Shown here piece after piece: positions 45,247 to 58,373 of a stretch of 64,000 nt of DNA (within the stretch, counting starts at the first letter, position 1; each line of letters begins with the position of its first letter). Made by a program: the position numbers and the translations under genes. Origin of the DNA: Membranipora membranacea (lineage: Eukaryota > Bryozoa > Gymnolaemata > Cheilostomatida > Membraniporidae). The stretch is taken from positions 992,001-1,056,000 of the forward strand of contig OU612075.1 of assembly GCA_914767715.1 (NCBI GenBank). Reading direction: 5' to 3'. Under the pieces are notes generated by a model. That model was given only the letters and a program-made list of their open reading frames with translations, ran no database searches and was not told the origin of the DNA.

Positions 45247-46836
45247 ATTGCTAAACACGGCGGAGAGCATTTTTCTTGAGGAAATCTTGATGGCTTGCGT
45301 CATTTCTACTGATTGGGAATCTTCAGAGACTGACTATAACACCATGTGTTGCTGTAAAAAAAGAAAATATTGTTTGAATGTGATAGTCAATTTTGGAAAA
45401 CGGGCTTCCGCAAAATTGAATGACCTTCAGCATAACATCAAATGTTTATTTGACAACTATAAGAAATTGAATGTAGTAGAAAATTAGCCACTGGTGAGAA
45501 ACAAGAATTATATATCCTAAGGCTCTACTTGTGGCTTTACTGGATTGTCAGTCCAGACAGGGAGAATGGACCATTCTCCCTGGTCCAGATGCACAAGAAA
45601 ATTTGACAGTTCTGTTTACCTTGGTTGGTTTGGTCGGATATATATAGATAGCTGAGTTCATTGGTTAGTTAGCTACTACTACTCTACTACCACTGCTAGT
45701 GCTAGTACTTGTTACCAAGGACTGGAGTAAGTAATAGCTGTTACTCCTTGTTGTTACATACTTGACATGTCATTTAGATAGATGTAATGGAATACTTTGA
45801 CCAAAAAAAACCTCTTCCGTAAATTATTACTCATTCCCTATTGGTAGTCCATACATGGAGTGCTTATGGGCCATTAATACTAATAAATCTGAGAACTGCA
45901 CCCAGTAAAGTAAAATAATAATGAGAATTTCTTTTGCAGCATTATTTAGACTGAGAGTTGAGGGTTATAAATCTCAACCTTCAAAAAGTATCATTTTGTA
46001 AGATTTGCCTGCATCTGTAAGGCTGCAGCATCAATTGATTCGATTGAATGAATCGATTCTTATTCATAGCTGTTTGAATATGAAGAGAGTTTGGTCCACC
46101 TGTTTCTAATTTAAGCAGGTTAGTTATTGTTCAACTGAGTGACTCACAAACCACTGTCTGAGTCTGAGCTGTGATTTACTCACTCTGTAAATTACAATAG
46201 ATATATATTCTATGGTCACGGTGCCAGCGTACTCAGATTGTCTGTGCTGATCATTCTCACGAGTAAGCTGACTGTCTACTGACTCTGAGGAAAATAGGTC
46301 TTGGTTGCAAACTAGTAAGTAAGTATAATATTTTTCCACTTTTTTTAGTAGTTGAAAGAGGAGAGAAGAAGGTTATTAAATAATAATAAATAATGCTTAT
46401 TATTCATAGATTATATCTTGTTTTCTCTACCTACACATATTCACATTCTTCTACTGTACACTAATATGCAGGTTTGTATACATGAACTCTTGCTTGTGAA
46501 TTGCCACCACTATCCTAGCAAGCCTCCTACATGACATCAAGTCAACATAGAATTAAAACCGATCCGTCTCAATTCAAAAAGTTCCATCCATATAGATAAT
46601 CAATTTTCATTTTGGATCCTATGGTTATGCAAATTCAGCCATTGGAGAGGGGATGTTTCAGTCAGAAAAGGCTATGCTTGTTGAGCAAGGTCTGTTGAAA
46701 AACTCAGTCCTATTATTACAACAACATTTATCTTCATATAAAACTGCGGAAGGCCTATATACAACAAATGTACGTACTCGTCTTTTTTCAGTGTGATTTC
46801 TCATTGGATCCTAGGTCGCTCTCAAATCAGGACAAC
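45247..46836. other. Divergent intergenic region between ECSIT and the zinc-finger gene
   Basis: No coding sequence recognised. It holds the promoters and 5' UTRs of two divergent genes. A short plus-strand open frame at 45179-45487 overlaps ECSIT exon 1 antisense and has no family resemblance. Confidence 0.5.
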
Positions 46837-49800
46837 ATGGAGACATCAAACAGTAGCAGTATGGATAGCTCATCTCGGAATGGAGCTACTTCGCCATTCC
46901 CAATCATCATCAATAGCCAGGTTAGTGAGCCTTCTTAAAATTTTTATATAAAACTATCTGTCAGCTCAATGATATAAGCCTTATATCTGAAGCGGTTAGT
47001 TTCATAATTGCAATAAGTACATCCATGGAGTACATCGTATAGACCCTGGATGCCCAACCTTTCAAATTTCCAAGTGATAAAAGAGTCTGGCTTGGTGGTA
47101 ATTGAGGCCTGAGGGGCCTGGAGGAGACCTGTGGGGAGGGTGCGGGAGAGGTGTTTTATGTTAAAAGGAATTTGGGTCATCTGACGTAAGGTTGAGACCA
47201 AATCACCAGTTAAAATTTGATGATGGTGATAAAAGAGTAATTACCAATACCAAAATGTGCGGCAATTTATTCTGATGAAATAACATATGATATGTGGTAA
47301 ATAATCAGTGAGAGTAGATATACTATATCCAACCAATGTACTGTTGCTGAAATATGATACACATGTGAGTTTTGTGCAGTGTAACGCAGTGAAACAAGGA
47401 AATAAGCCACCAATATTTTGCCCATGACCATAGGTTGGGCTATAGACTATATTAGTAGAAGTAGAAGCAGAAGTAGAAGCAATGAACTCCCTCAGAGGGA
47501 GTTCATTGGTAGAACTGCCTCAAAATATTTTCATGAAAAGAAAAAGTCATTAGAAATATTACTATCTATCAACAGCTTACCTTTTAAATACATATTCGGC
47601 CAAAATGAAATGCCTTTTCATACAAGTAACCAAAATAACTAGTTGGCGTTTCGAAATATAAATTTTACTATCGATGATGTGAGTATGTCGATAAGCCAGT
47701 TATCTATCATTTTTTTCTTTGTTCGTCAATCCAAGAGCCTCTCAAGATTCTCTTTGAATACAATTACACTTCTAGTGCTTTAATTTACTCTAGCATTGTT
47801 CATCATTATAATGAAGGCTCAGCTGTGGTTTGTAGTCTATCAATAATTCTCAGTGATTAATTTCCCTTTTAATATCAGATCAGACACCTGACCTGACATC
47901 TTGTACCATTAGACAGAATACTGTTACTGGTCCATTATTATGTCCTCTGCAATAGTGACAAGAGGTGACCTTTTTTGTACTGCTATCTTATTAGTCATAT
48001 AACTATGACTGACAGCCTTGCGTGTGAGACAAACCATACGCACACATACACGCATACAAGACATCGGTGATATTGTAGATATGACTAGTAATTTATAAGT
48101 TGCAGTTTGCTGCCTTTCATTGTAAGCCCCAGACATGGGCCCTGATATTGTACCATTACTAGAATATATAGGCCTTTTATTCAGGTTATAAGTTGTAGTA
48201 CTACTATGCTGATACCGTTGATTTATAATAATTGAGGGCTGACTGTCTGGTATTCATGAAATGTGAGGTTAAATGCTTCCTGTTGTTTTAATGAAACTTT
48301 TTGTGAATGAAATAGGATTATAATATATATAAATAACAGTTTAGTAACATTTAATACTTTTATTTGGATGCTGTGAAGATGTTCTCATTCCGCTAGAGGA
48401 AACGCCTCGAAGCAGTGTCTCCCTTGTAGCGGTGTGTCTTGGATTTAGGTGCATAAGTCAGAGAGAAGCGACACTGTCATGGCTTAGGTTTCTAAGGAGT
48501 AAAATACTAAGATTTTTCTTTGAGATTGTCAATATTTCTAACACAGGAGTTTGTCATCCGCAGATACAACCAAATTCCATTTGTCTCTAACCCTGATTTT
48601 TTACCTGGGACATAATATTCTTCTTCTTTGTTGCAGACATTATCTAAGGAAGGTCTGGCTGGATGCGATCAATGCTGTCAGTTGTCACAGGCAATCCGAC
48701 AAGCTTTTCATGATCAAACTAATCGCCTGGGCAACCAGATCAACACAGCGCCGGCTACATGCTGTCAGAAAACCAACAAAGTCAACCTACAGCTTCACGG
48801 ATACAAGCAAAAAGTCAAGTGGTACGTTGTCTCTAGCAATCATTTTTTCAACATCTTGTCCACAAATTTATTAAGCTTTTCGTTATTGCAATGCTAAATA
48901 AAACTGGTAGAATTTGATGGATGATTATTGGACTTTGAGGATTGTTCAGAAGTAAAACTTTTTCCTCTGCCTTGGTGACGGCTGAGTATGATATTTTCCT
49001 ACCCATGACATTGAGCCAGTTCAGGCTTTGCAACATAATATCACAGAGTAAGGATATATATAACATATATATCCTTACTCTGTGATATTATTCATAGCCA
49101 TGATTATTCTGATCACTGGAAAAATTGGCGACTCTGCAATTTCTCGTTTGACTGTAAATTCAGTCTAAGTTTATTATGGGAACTATGGGCAAAAGCTACC
49201 ATTTTAGACGTACTTTCCTATTTGAATCTTATCAACCACTTATCACAATGATAAGGCGTCATTGTTATTTAAATATTAAAAACAGAAAATATGTTATAAA
49301 TAAGGGTTTTAGAATTTTGGTCTTTTTTCATATAGCCCTTTAATAATTATGTATTTATTTGTCACATACAGGTATTACGAGTGTTCATATTGTGAGTATA
49401 AATCATTCTATACATCAGAGATAGAGACACATATAACATCTCTACATCCACAAGCCGCATCTCAATCAGATCACAGATTTCAGCCTATCAATGACCTAGG
49501 TGGGTGTAAGCCTCGACTTCTAGGATCGAATTCGCTAGGTGGATAAATTCTCTGACTTTGGCGAATCAGATTAAAAATATAACATTAATCAGACTGTGTT
49601 ATGTATGGCCCCTAATGAATCACTGGTGGCCTTAGTGATTAACCTGTAGTTTGAGTCAATGACCTTTAAAATCAGGAAGGGTCGCTAAATTCGATTATTT
49701 TCTTGCTCACTTATTTTGCTAAAGGAAAAAATACCTACAAAGCAAGCTGAGCTGGTAACCATTTATTGCGCTGTTGATAAGTATTTTTATATTAATCATA

Positions 49801-52800
49801 TTTATTTGTATGGTTGTTAAACCCATATATTAAATTAATTAATTATTGATTTCAATCAATCTGCGTCAGATTGAAGCAAAACAATTTACTATACACTAAA
49901 GGTTAGATATTTGAATTAGGATTTTCACCTCCTGATTAGTACCCGCTTATTTCCATGTTTTCTTTGTGGATCCATCGTCTTTGGTAATTTGTAAAAACCC
50001 TTCATTGATTTTTCTCTTGATAAATTGTGCACAAATTATTAGATCCAATGAAAAGTTTCATAGTAGTAGAATTTGCCTGCTCTTTGATCATTAATACAAT
50101 AAGATTATTTTAAGTAGCAAAGTGCAGACGACGCTAATATATCACAAGCATACTCTCATTACTGTATGTATTCTTAGAGGTTACAGTGGAGGAAGTGTTG
50201 CCTCCCGATCGTCTCAACCTGAGTCTGTCTGACCTTGACACACCTAAACCCAACCGAGGTCACAAACAATATGGCGGGTCATCAAAACCAAACGGCAAGT
50301 CACTCAGCATGTCACAAGAAGGGGAAAATCAGCCACAATCTGTCGTGTCTAAGAAACAGCGCAAATCTAAACATAAGTTTGTCAAAGTTATACCCGAGGA
50401 TGAATCAGCGATGGAGCAGTCTGCTCCCGGAGCATCTAGTGGTGCTGAGCTCGGAGTTAAGTCCCAGCAGTTGCATAGACCAGCTGAAGCTATCAAGGCA
50501 CCGGTCACTTCTACAATAAGATCACCAAACGCTCATAAATATGTGCTTGTTGTACCAGGCACTAACCCTGGCATGTCATCCAGAGTCATAGGTCAGTATC
50601 TATACATGAAATTATTTTAAAAGATGAATTAGGTTTTAATAACGATTTGACCATTCTGACATATTAGTATGCCTCCATAATTGTTTGTCAATGAATTTGA
50701 TTTTGACAAAAACGCCTGATTTTTTTAAAAGTTTGAGTTTCACAGGATTTTTGTGACTGCTTTCTCATTGCGCTTGTCTTGCTCAAGATGGCTTTACAGA
50801 GACACAATAACCTGTGATTTTACCATAAATGGTAAAGTATGATGCCATTAGGTCCTGAGGTCAAAATGAATTGGACACACTGATAGTGATTGTGATCCTT
50901 CATTTCCTGTCTCATCATATGACATCGTTTCAGTTGAGCGGATATGACACACAATCACTTTACAATCTTACAACTCCACTGTCAATGTAAACTCCCCCAA
51001 AGTATCCCTCACATTTTCCTTGTGATATTGTGTTATTTATATTTATGGTCAACCTCTCATACGATTTTATTCTATAGATGTGCCTGCTGTGCCCACTGTG
51101 CCAGGTGCTACAGACCTAACACAGAGAACTCAGACCACCAGCACTCTGGCCAACACACTGGTGGCTATTCCTGCTGTACCTACTGCCAGACAGACTGTCA
51201 TACACAAACCGAGCACTGGTCAGCCCGTGTTCGGTTCTCTCATTACTGATAAAGGGGCAGCTGCTACTGTCAACATGTCGTTGGCTGCACCAGCACAACA
51301 AATTACTACAGGGACGGTAGCAGGTAGAAATGTCATTTCAATCCGACAACTGATCAATTCGGCAAGTAACAATGGGCAATCTGCCAGTCAAGTTCCAAGA
51401 CTGCCAGCGGTTATGTCGACAAGTAGTGTTCAATCTACTGCCACAATAAAAAACCAAGGCTTGGCAAATAAGGCTCTTACGGTGCCACCTTTACATATAT
51501 ATCCGCCTACAACTAGTGTGACAGCTGATGGAGGTATAAACGACTCGCCTACATTCAGTCCGCCTCATAAGAGAGTAGATATTGATCAGTTTTCAAATAT
51601 ACTCGGACTAAAGAAAGTGGATGACAGCTCTGTACACACACAGCCTACAGATGCGCCGCAGCTTAATTTTGAAAGTATTGCATCTGCGGTGCTGAAAGGA
51701 TTGCAGCTTCGAATGTCAGTGGCTGCTCGAAAGTCCACCTCCCGTAACCATCCACCATTCCGGCCACCAAAGAAAGCTGACATTCTTCTTTCTATTATAA
51801 AGGACTCTGTTAAAGCGGAGTTTGCTAAAAATCCAGGCACCAAACCTCCAATAGATTTTGACGCGTTTGCCAAAGACATTCATTATCGTTACACCACCCG
51901 AGCTATTCGGAAATCGTCTTCACGTAACGCTCCACCGAGTCAGGGAGAGTTGAGCTATATCATCAAGTCCACCTACCAATACCTACTGACCAAGAAACAA
52001 GAGGCCGCAAGAATGAGCAGAGAGTTTGCTGAGGTTCACCCAGTTCTGACTAGTCATGATTTAACTTGGCTTAATGAGCGTGAAAGCGACTACAGAAAAA
52101 TCATGGAACAGTCATCATCAGTCAATGTTTCTGCATATGATGAAAAGATGGCTGAACTTGTTACTAGTAAATGGGGCCAGCATTATCAACCAACTGCTAG
52201 CAGTGTCAAAACTATGAGAGACAAGATCACACTGGCTATGCGATGTGACAAACCAAATGTAGATACCATGAAAATACTCTCTTTCCTGTCAGAAGAAACT
52301 TCTGCAGCGGAGGTAGACAAAATTATCGCCAAATATTTGCTCCTTACCTTATACAAAAACAGAAAGCTAGACGCAAACAATGCTCCAAATGCCAAAGACA
52401 TGTTTGTGTGGCGTCAGGTAGGTATGAAAGCCTCTCTCGCCCATAAAAGTACAGCTACGGCTGATGACTCAAAATGGAAGCCTGTAGTACCAGGACCTAA
52501 GGCTAAGACAAATTCTACGTCTCACGTGACCTTGACAACCTCAGGCACCCTTGGCACATATGCAACTACTGAGTCAATCACTACAGCTACTATGCCTAAA
52601 GAAAGTCCAACTCAAAAAACCCAGCAACAGGCTGCATCTAAACCAAGTGTCGTCAAGATAGGACCAATACCTCGTACCACCACAACTAATGACACAGCTC
52701 CTGCTAAGGCATCATCATCATCACCGGATATTATACTGATACCAAACCCAAAACAAGGTGCAGATGGATCAAAATGGAACCCAGTGAAAGGTATATCATC

Positions 52801-55800
52801 TTACTCTAAAAATCAAACTGCTGACAAAGGTTCTACTCCGACTACTGTAGATTCAGTGGCTAACAGTAATCCTTCTATATCTTCAATCCTACAGACTACT
52901 AAACCAAATCTTACTCCCATAGTGCCAACCTCTAAGATAATCATGTCTCCAGCTAATAAAGATGTAAGGCCTCACTCAGCTGAGCCGCATACGCAGAGAA
53001 GTACTTCATCTCTAAGTGACACCGCACAGCCGCGGCCATCTAGTGCTGCGGATAGCTCTAGCGTGGTGACTGGCGGCGCTGACTGTAATACTATAGTACG
53101 TAAGGGCACTATGACACTGAACCTGGGAGATTCTAAGGCAACTCTTGGCTCTGTCAGTAAGTTTGATCTGACACGTCTGAAAGAATTACCTAGAGACCTA
53201 CAGGAGCTTCAGACGATTATCACTAAGACCATCACCAAACCTAAAATCACTATCCATCGCAGTAAGCTTATACAGAGTAAGTTTGACCTACATTACTACA
53301 TCACACACACAATGTCATCACCTACTTTGATCACGGGATGGGGCATGATTTATATCTTTTTTATCAGTGCCTTAACAGCAATTCGACAAGAAGGTCAGGA
53401 CATAGGGTCATTACTCCACACAAGATACGTGAGCTTCAGTGGGCCAGTAAAATAGGGTGATGAAATAAGACCTAATTTGTAAAAAGAAATGAATTGATGG
53501 AGAGCCCAATTTTAAAACCGAGCATCAGAGGTTTTGAAAACTACGGATATGTTCAGTCATAGTCTTTCTTCCATGTAAGACAATTTCATGCCCAATAATA
53601 ATTTTAGATATGACGGTCGGGTCAGTTATCAACTGGAAGCTTGCCATGGCAGAATCAGGAATGGAAATCCCAGGTGAGTATCTCTAACTTCAAGTTGCCT
53701 CCTGTTTATAGTTAATCTAGTGGAAAACCAAATTAACTAGATATGCTCTAAATTGGAGTTAAGCCTGCCTGCGAGGTATCATTCTGCCTCAAAGAAATTT
53801 ACCTTGGTATCCGACATAAACAATAAGCAACAACATTAATAAACCAACAAAGAACCCTGAAACCTGATCATCATGGTCCAACCTTTGTGTAGCACTATCA
53901 TCGAAAGTAGGTAGTTGTAAATTTGAAAACATAAATTGACCATGATTTTTGTTCAAGAGTGAGGGCTTGGCAATTATTCAATTGAAGCTCCTGAGTTCAT
54001 CCTTTGAGAAGTACTTACATGGTCTTATGTTTACTTATAGTGAGATTCAGAAGAAAACAGACAGCTAGAAAAAGCACAGCGCCAAGATGGGGTCTTAAGT
54101 CAGACAAAACATCCATGCTCAAATCAGCGTTCTCTCTGGTAGGTTGTGTGATCTTGACCATGTTTTCCTTTACTAAAATGAGCTTTATTGTGATTAGAAG
54201 TCGAGTAAACTTAGATAAATTTACTCTAGGCTTCCTTTATCCTTCCCGCAGAGTTATCATTGTGGTAGTAAGAGTTCACTTCAACAGCCCTTGGAGTCTT
54301 TTGTATAAAAGTCCCATTGATTATTTCATACAGCCTTTTAATATTTTTGATAGACATATCAGACCAGCTTTACTTAAATACTCACTTTACTCAATAACAA
54401 AAAAATGTGTACAGTATGACTGACAAAGAAAATTTAGAGTTCAGAGTTGTGTTAACCTGGACAAAAGGGACACAACTCCCAGAACATTCCCTCAGCTTAG
54501 TTTTTTTGAGGTTTGGATTGAAACGGGAAAAATAACCGATTATCCTGTAGAAGTAAGTTTTAGCTAGGGTTTAATTCGGCTAGTTTGGGGACGGCCTAAT
54601 GTCAGGGGACATAAATTCTAGCTAGCCTTAAGTTTAGCTACTTCAAGCATGTGTGAGCTTTTACTCCTGCGAATACTTTACTCCTGCGAATACTTTACTC
54701 CTGCGAATACTTTACTCCTGCGAATACTTTACTCCTGCGAATACTTTACTCCTGCGAATACTTTACTCCTGCGAATACTTTACTTCTCTATGGTATTATT
54801 ATCTGCTCGGCAGTGAAACTCCCCAACAAATCCTGTTGAAAAACCTATAATTCGATATAATACAACACACATGTTCATTTATTCTATGTAGACTAAACCT
54901 GCTGAAAATAAACCTGGAGATGCTGCCAGCTCGTCTACATGGTCAGCAGCGAGCGGTTCAGCTCTCTGTCTGCCTATACCGTCATCCTCTGTAGATCAGG
55001 TATGTTGTAGATCACCCTGGATGAGTCATTATATCAAACATGATGTGACCAAACTACATAACAGTAGTCAGACCAAGGACACATTACAGAGGTTAAGATT
55101 GCAGGCTTGAGCTTATAATGGGACGGAATCTCAGGTTCAAATCACACATCATATCAATGTTAAAATCTTAACTTCCCTAGAATTACTTGATCCTAGAACT
55201 AAAATCATACAAAGCTTGTAGTTCTGACAGGGTATGGCGGCTGGTAGGGTTCAGTGGATTTCAAACTAAGTTGTGTTTAATTCGGTGAAGGGTGACCTCT
55301 CCAGGCAATTCTCACACTCCCTCATTTCAAAGAATGTCTTAAAACTGATGATGGTGTTTAACGGTGATGAGTTCTTTATTTACTAGATACCTACATAGTC
55401 CCTGTTTTGTCTGCTATTCAGTTAGAGATTTGTGTGTCCATTTTCTCTCTCCATATAAACCTAACCGACGTGTGATGTTAATGACATCATTAGTCCATAC
55501 ATACATACCTATGTCCCCTCCCCACATTCCTGTGTAGTGTATTTTGTCGTACCATAAAGCTGCAAAAGATCCGATCAGGATTAGGAAATCTCTCTGAAAA
55601 ATAGCGTCATGAATTCAGTGTAACAAGCTATCCTACTTCTGATCATTGTATGCCCTGGATGAGAACTTTATATTTGTGTGGTCCTGGTTTCCCTGGATGT
55701 TTTATTGTGCTGTATTTCTGTGGTGCTTAGGAACTACCTAACCAAACGCTTGCCGGTACCTCATGGCACAAAACTCACCTAATGCAATCCAAATCTGGAG

Positions 55801-58373
55801 ATAATAGCCTGGGCACTTCTTCTCAATACCTATCTAACATTGAGGGTGGTGACAGCGAGGAGAATGTACCACCCGGTAGGGTGCTGAGAAACCTGGCTAC
55901 CCGAGCATGTGCTGCTGCTCAACAGGTAATGGTGTGGTTGACTGATGGCTCTCAGTCCAAACCATCAACTTTCAATCTCACGCTTATTTCAGTTTAAATC
56001 TGGATGATCAAATTTCCAATGGGGACTCTATTTCAGATTCATCATGCTTGCTCATGCTCAGCGAGCACTTTATTGTGTGCATGGCTCTTGTGTATTTTGC
56101 TGGAGATTACTGTTGTTGGTAATTCTGGTTTAACATGACGTTGTTCTAACCCGACTGCTCAAATAATAGCTGTTTAATATCCCCTCATGGCGATCCTACA
56201 CAACAGTACTGAGCGCTGACCTTCTGATATATGCTCAAATCCTTCAGTACCTTCATAATAAGTATACCCACTTTGTAACCAACATGTAAATCATGAACTG
56301 ACTGGATAACACAGACAGGCCAAAATATAATTATTCTCACATAGTGAGTTCCTATCAGACTTGATTGATACCATATGGTTTATGATCTACTAGTTTTTTT
56401 AACAAAGTCTTTGTGTAGTGGTGTATGTCTCCTGGCTGATGAGGACATACTTTGTGTAGTGGTGTATGTCTCCTGGCTGATGAGGACATACTTTGTGTAG
56501 TGGTGTATGTCTCCTGGCTGATGAGGACATACTTTGTGTAGTGGTGTATGTCTCCTGGCTGATGAGGACATATTTATGATTCCTGTCTGATGCTTGTAGA
56601 AACAGCAGATTATACTTTCCTCGAAGCCATTGTCTCCCCTGACAATAAGTACAGAACCTGCACCTAAACTTGTGAAGCGTCCTGTGGGAAGGCCTAGAAA
56701 GGAGACTACTGCCTCTATGATGGTTATTGAGGGGGATAGCTCACCTGGCCCGTATCAGACTACAGAGGAACAAGAGGAGAACCCATGGCCTAGTCCTAAA
56801 ACCGCTTCACCCACCCCTCCAAGACCTCTGGTAAATTCAGTATACTGTTAGAAAAAATATGCATTTGTTTTCAGTGTATTGTATTAATAGGAAGTGGAAG
56901 ATTAATGCTAACTGTCTATGATAGTTAATTTTAGCCAATGGGTTGAGAATTGAAACTTGGGCCAAGGATTATTAATGTGTTTTCATTATAAAAAAATGCC
57001 ATCCTAGTTGTGTGTCATTTAATGTCAGTCAGCCCTATATTATTGCTAGCTGAGGTGGGAGTCTATATAAAGTAATGAGGGTCAAAAAGTGCTAGCTATT
57101 TTAATCTTTTGTGATATGGTGAACTTTTCCTCCTGCGAATACTTAACCCCTCTAGGTTATCATATATAGGTCTGCATTTGCCTGTATGAATGCTGTTTGA
57201 AAGTTTAACTCAGTGAGTCATTTCGGTGTGGCTTATATCACTAAGTTATTGTTTTACTGTGGTCCACAGGTCACAGAGCAAGAACCGGTAATAATGAAAC
57301 CTCCAGCAGAACCAGTGAGACGTCGCTCTGTTACCCCTGTGGATCCGCCCCTGCTGACAATCGGTAAGAGAAGCCTTACCCCCTCATCACGCAGCAGCAG
57401 CCCTAATATAAGCCTCGCCAAGAACTCACCAAGATTATCTAACACTGCAAACAGAGTAAATAAGGACACAGCGCAGCACGCCCTCACCGCCCTGTGCCTA
57501 CCCGCAGTATCACAGGCTAACTCTGATCAGTCACCTAATCGTAAGAAGGAGCTTGTAATGTCTGCTTGTTACATGACGGAAGTTAACATGAAGCAGCACG
57601 GCGCTAAGTATCACAATGACTCCATATCTGATCTGATAGACCATGATATAAAATATAAGGCTAAGCTGATTAAACCTCAGCCTGTGAACCTGTACCCTCA
57701 GGACGAGGCAGAGATGGAGGACGACTGTGTCTGGCCCGGTCCGTCGCTCTCTGATGAGGAGAGTCAGGAAAACAACGAATCGGTAGAATCTGTGACAACA
57801 CCACCTACAGGGAGGGACAATGCTGAGACTGCGGGACAGGCAGAGGACTCTGAGGGAGAAATCTGGGACTCTGAGAGTATGGGTAACTACCTGCACCCCC
57901 ACTGGGCTTGTTTGAGCGGATGTAGATTCCATTCCCCTTACAAGGGTAAAGTAAGATCTAGAAGTCCTGGGACGCCGGCATCAACTGACACTGAATCTAT
58001 TCAGTCATCTGTGTCAAGGCCTAAGAGAGCGAGAACATCATCTGTAGCTTCAAGTGTAGAAGGAACCTCAGCTTCAGGGGGTAAGAAGAAAGCTAAGGTA
58101 ACAGTGATCAGCTCATCAGTGATTGATATATCAGACTCATCTAATAAACAGACAGTAAAGGGAGGAGATGTTATGAGTACTTCTACTCCTGCCAGAATGA
58201 CTCGAAAATCAGGGGCGGAGTATGAGTTTAGTTCCGGGGAGGAACTATCCTCTAATGCTTTGCCAGGCATGGCTACTGGTGGCCTAGCCGCAGGTCCAGG
58301 GGGAATCCCTACACTTGTTGTAAGACCGAGGAGACAATCTCCTCAAACTGCTACCAGTCAGCAGAAAACCTAA
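46837..58373 (+). CDS. Unrecognised nuclear protein: C2H2 finger, H3-tail-like motifs, AT-hook
   Basis: No family identified. Predicted coding exons: 46837-46920, 48637-48821, 49372-49499, 50178-50591, 51078-53276, 53608-53673, 54041-54138, 54892-54999, 55731-55925, 56600-56830, 57270-58373; phases agree, about 1603 aa. One C2H2 finger lies near residues 94-115 (C94, C97, H110, H115). A cysteine-rich stretch precedes it (GCDQCC, TCCQK). Residues about 460-600 hold a small domain duplicated in tandem, each with RKS(T/S)SRN.PP. Motifs resembling histone H3 are VAARKSTSR (K489, K27-like) and KQTARKST (1031-1038, K9-like). An AT-hook RPVGRPRKE starts near 1186. The C-terminal third is Ser/Pro- and acid-rich (SDEESQENNESVES; SRPKRARTSS). 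These features suggest a chromatin-associated protein; function is inference. Start: ATG with a good Kozak context (ACAACATGG); an extra upstream exon cannot be excluded. Confidence 0.82.
47473..47515. mobile_element. Micro-palindrome element E3 with 7-bp duplication
   Basis: Positions 47480-47508 (29 bp): arm CAATGAACTCCC, 5-base spacer TCAGA, exact reverse complement. Flanks GTAGAAG (47473-47479) and GTAGAAC (47509-47515) differ by one base. It lies in the first intron of the zinc-finger gene, within a short AGAAGTAGAAGC repeat. Confidence 0.65.
49035..49087. repeat. CACAGAGTAAGGATAT palindrome
   Basis: AATATCACAGAGTAAGGATA and on to TATATA folds exactly onto the right arm with a 5-base loop. 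It is the cleanest single copy of the family seen at 15684. It lies in an intron of the zinc-finger gene. Confidence 0.85.
54659..54785 (+). repeat. 17-bp tandem repeat, 7 copies
   Basis: Unit ACTCCTGCGAATACTTT repeats almost perfectly in an intron of the zinc-finger gene. A single near-copy (CTCCTGCGAATACTTAA) stands alone at about 57130 in another intron of the same gene. Confidence 0.92.
56409..56572 (+). repeat. 41-bp tandem repeat, 4 perfect copies
   Basis: Unit starts CTTTGTGTAGTGGTGTATGT and ends CTGATGAGGACATA. GACATAC of one unit pairs with GTATGTC of the next, so the RNA could form a chain of hairpins. It ends 27 bp before the acceptor of exon 56600-56830. Confidence 0.92.

Noticed and set aside
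56409-56572. Possible tandem hammerhead ribozymes (CTGATGAG core in each 41-bp unit)
   Set aside because: The core is followed by a stem (GACATAC with GTATGTC), but the required GAAA after that stem and a matching cleavage triplet are missing; TCCTGG stands there instead.
57531-57932. 133-codon minus-strand frame antisense to the last exon of the zinc-finger gene
   Set aside because: It lies wholly opposite a long real coding exon; its composition mirrors that exon's codon usage.
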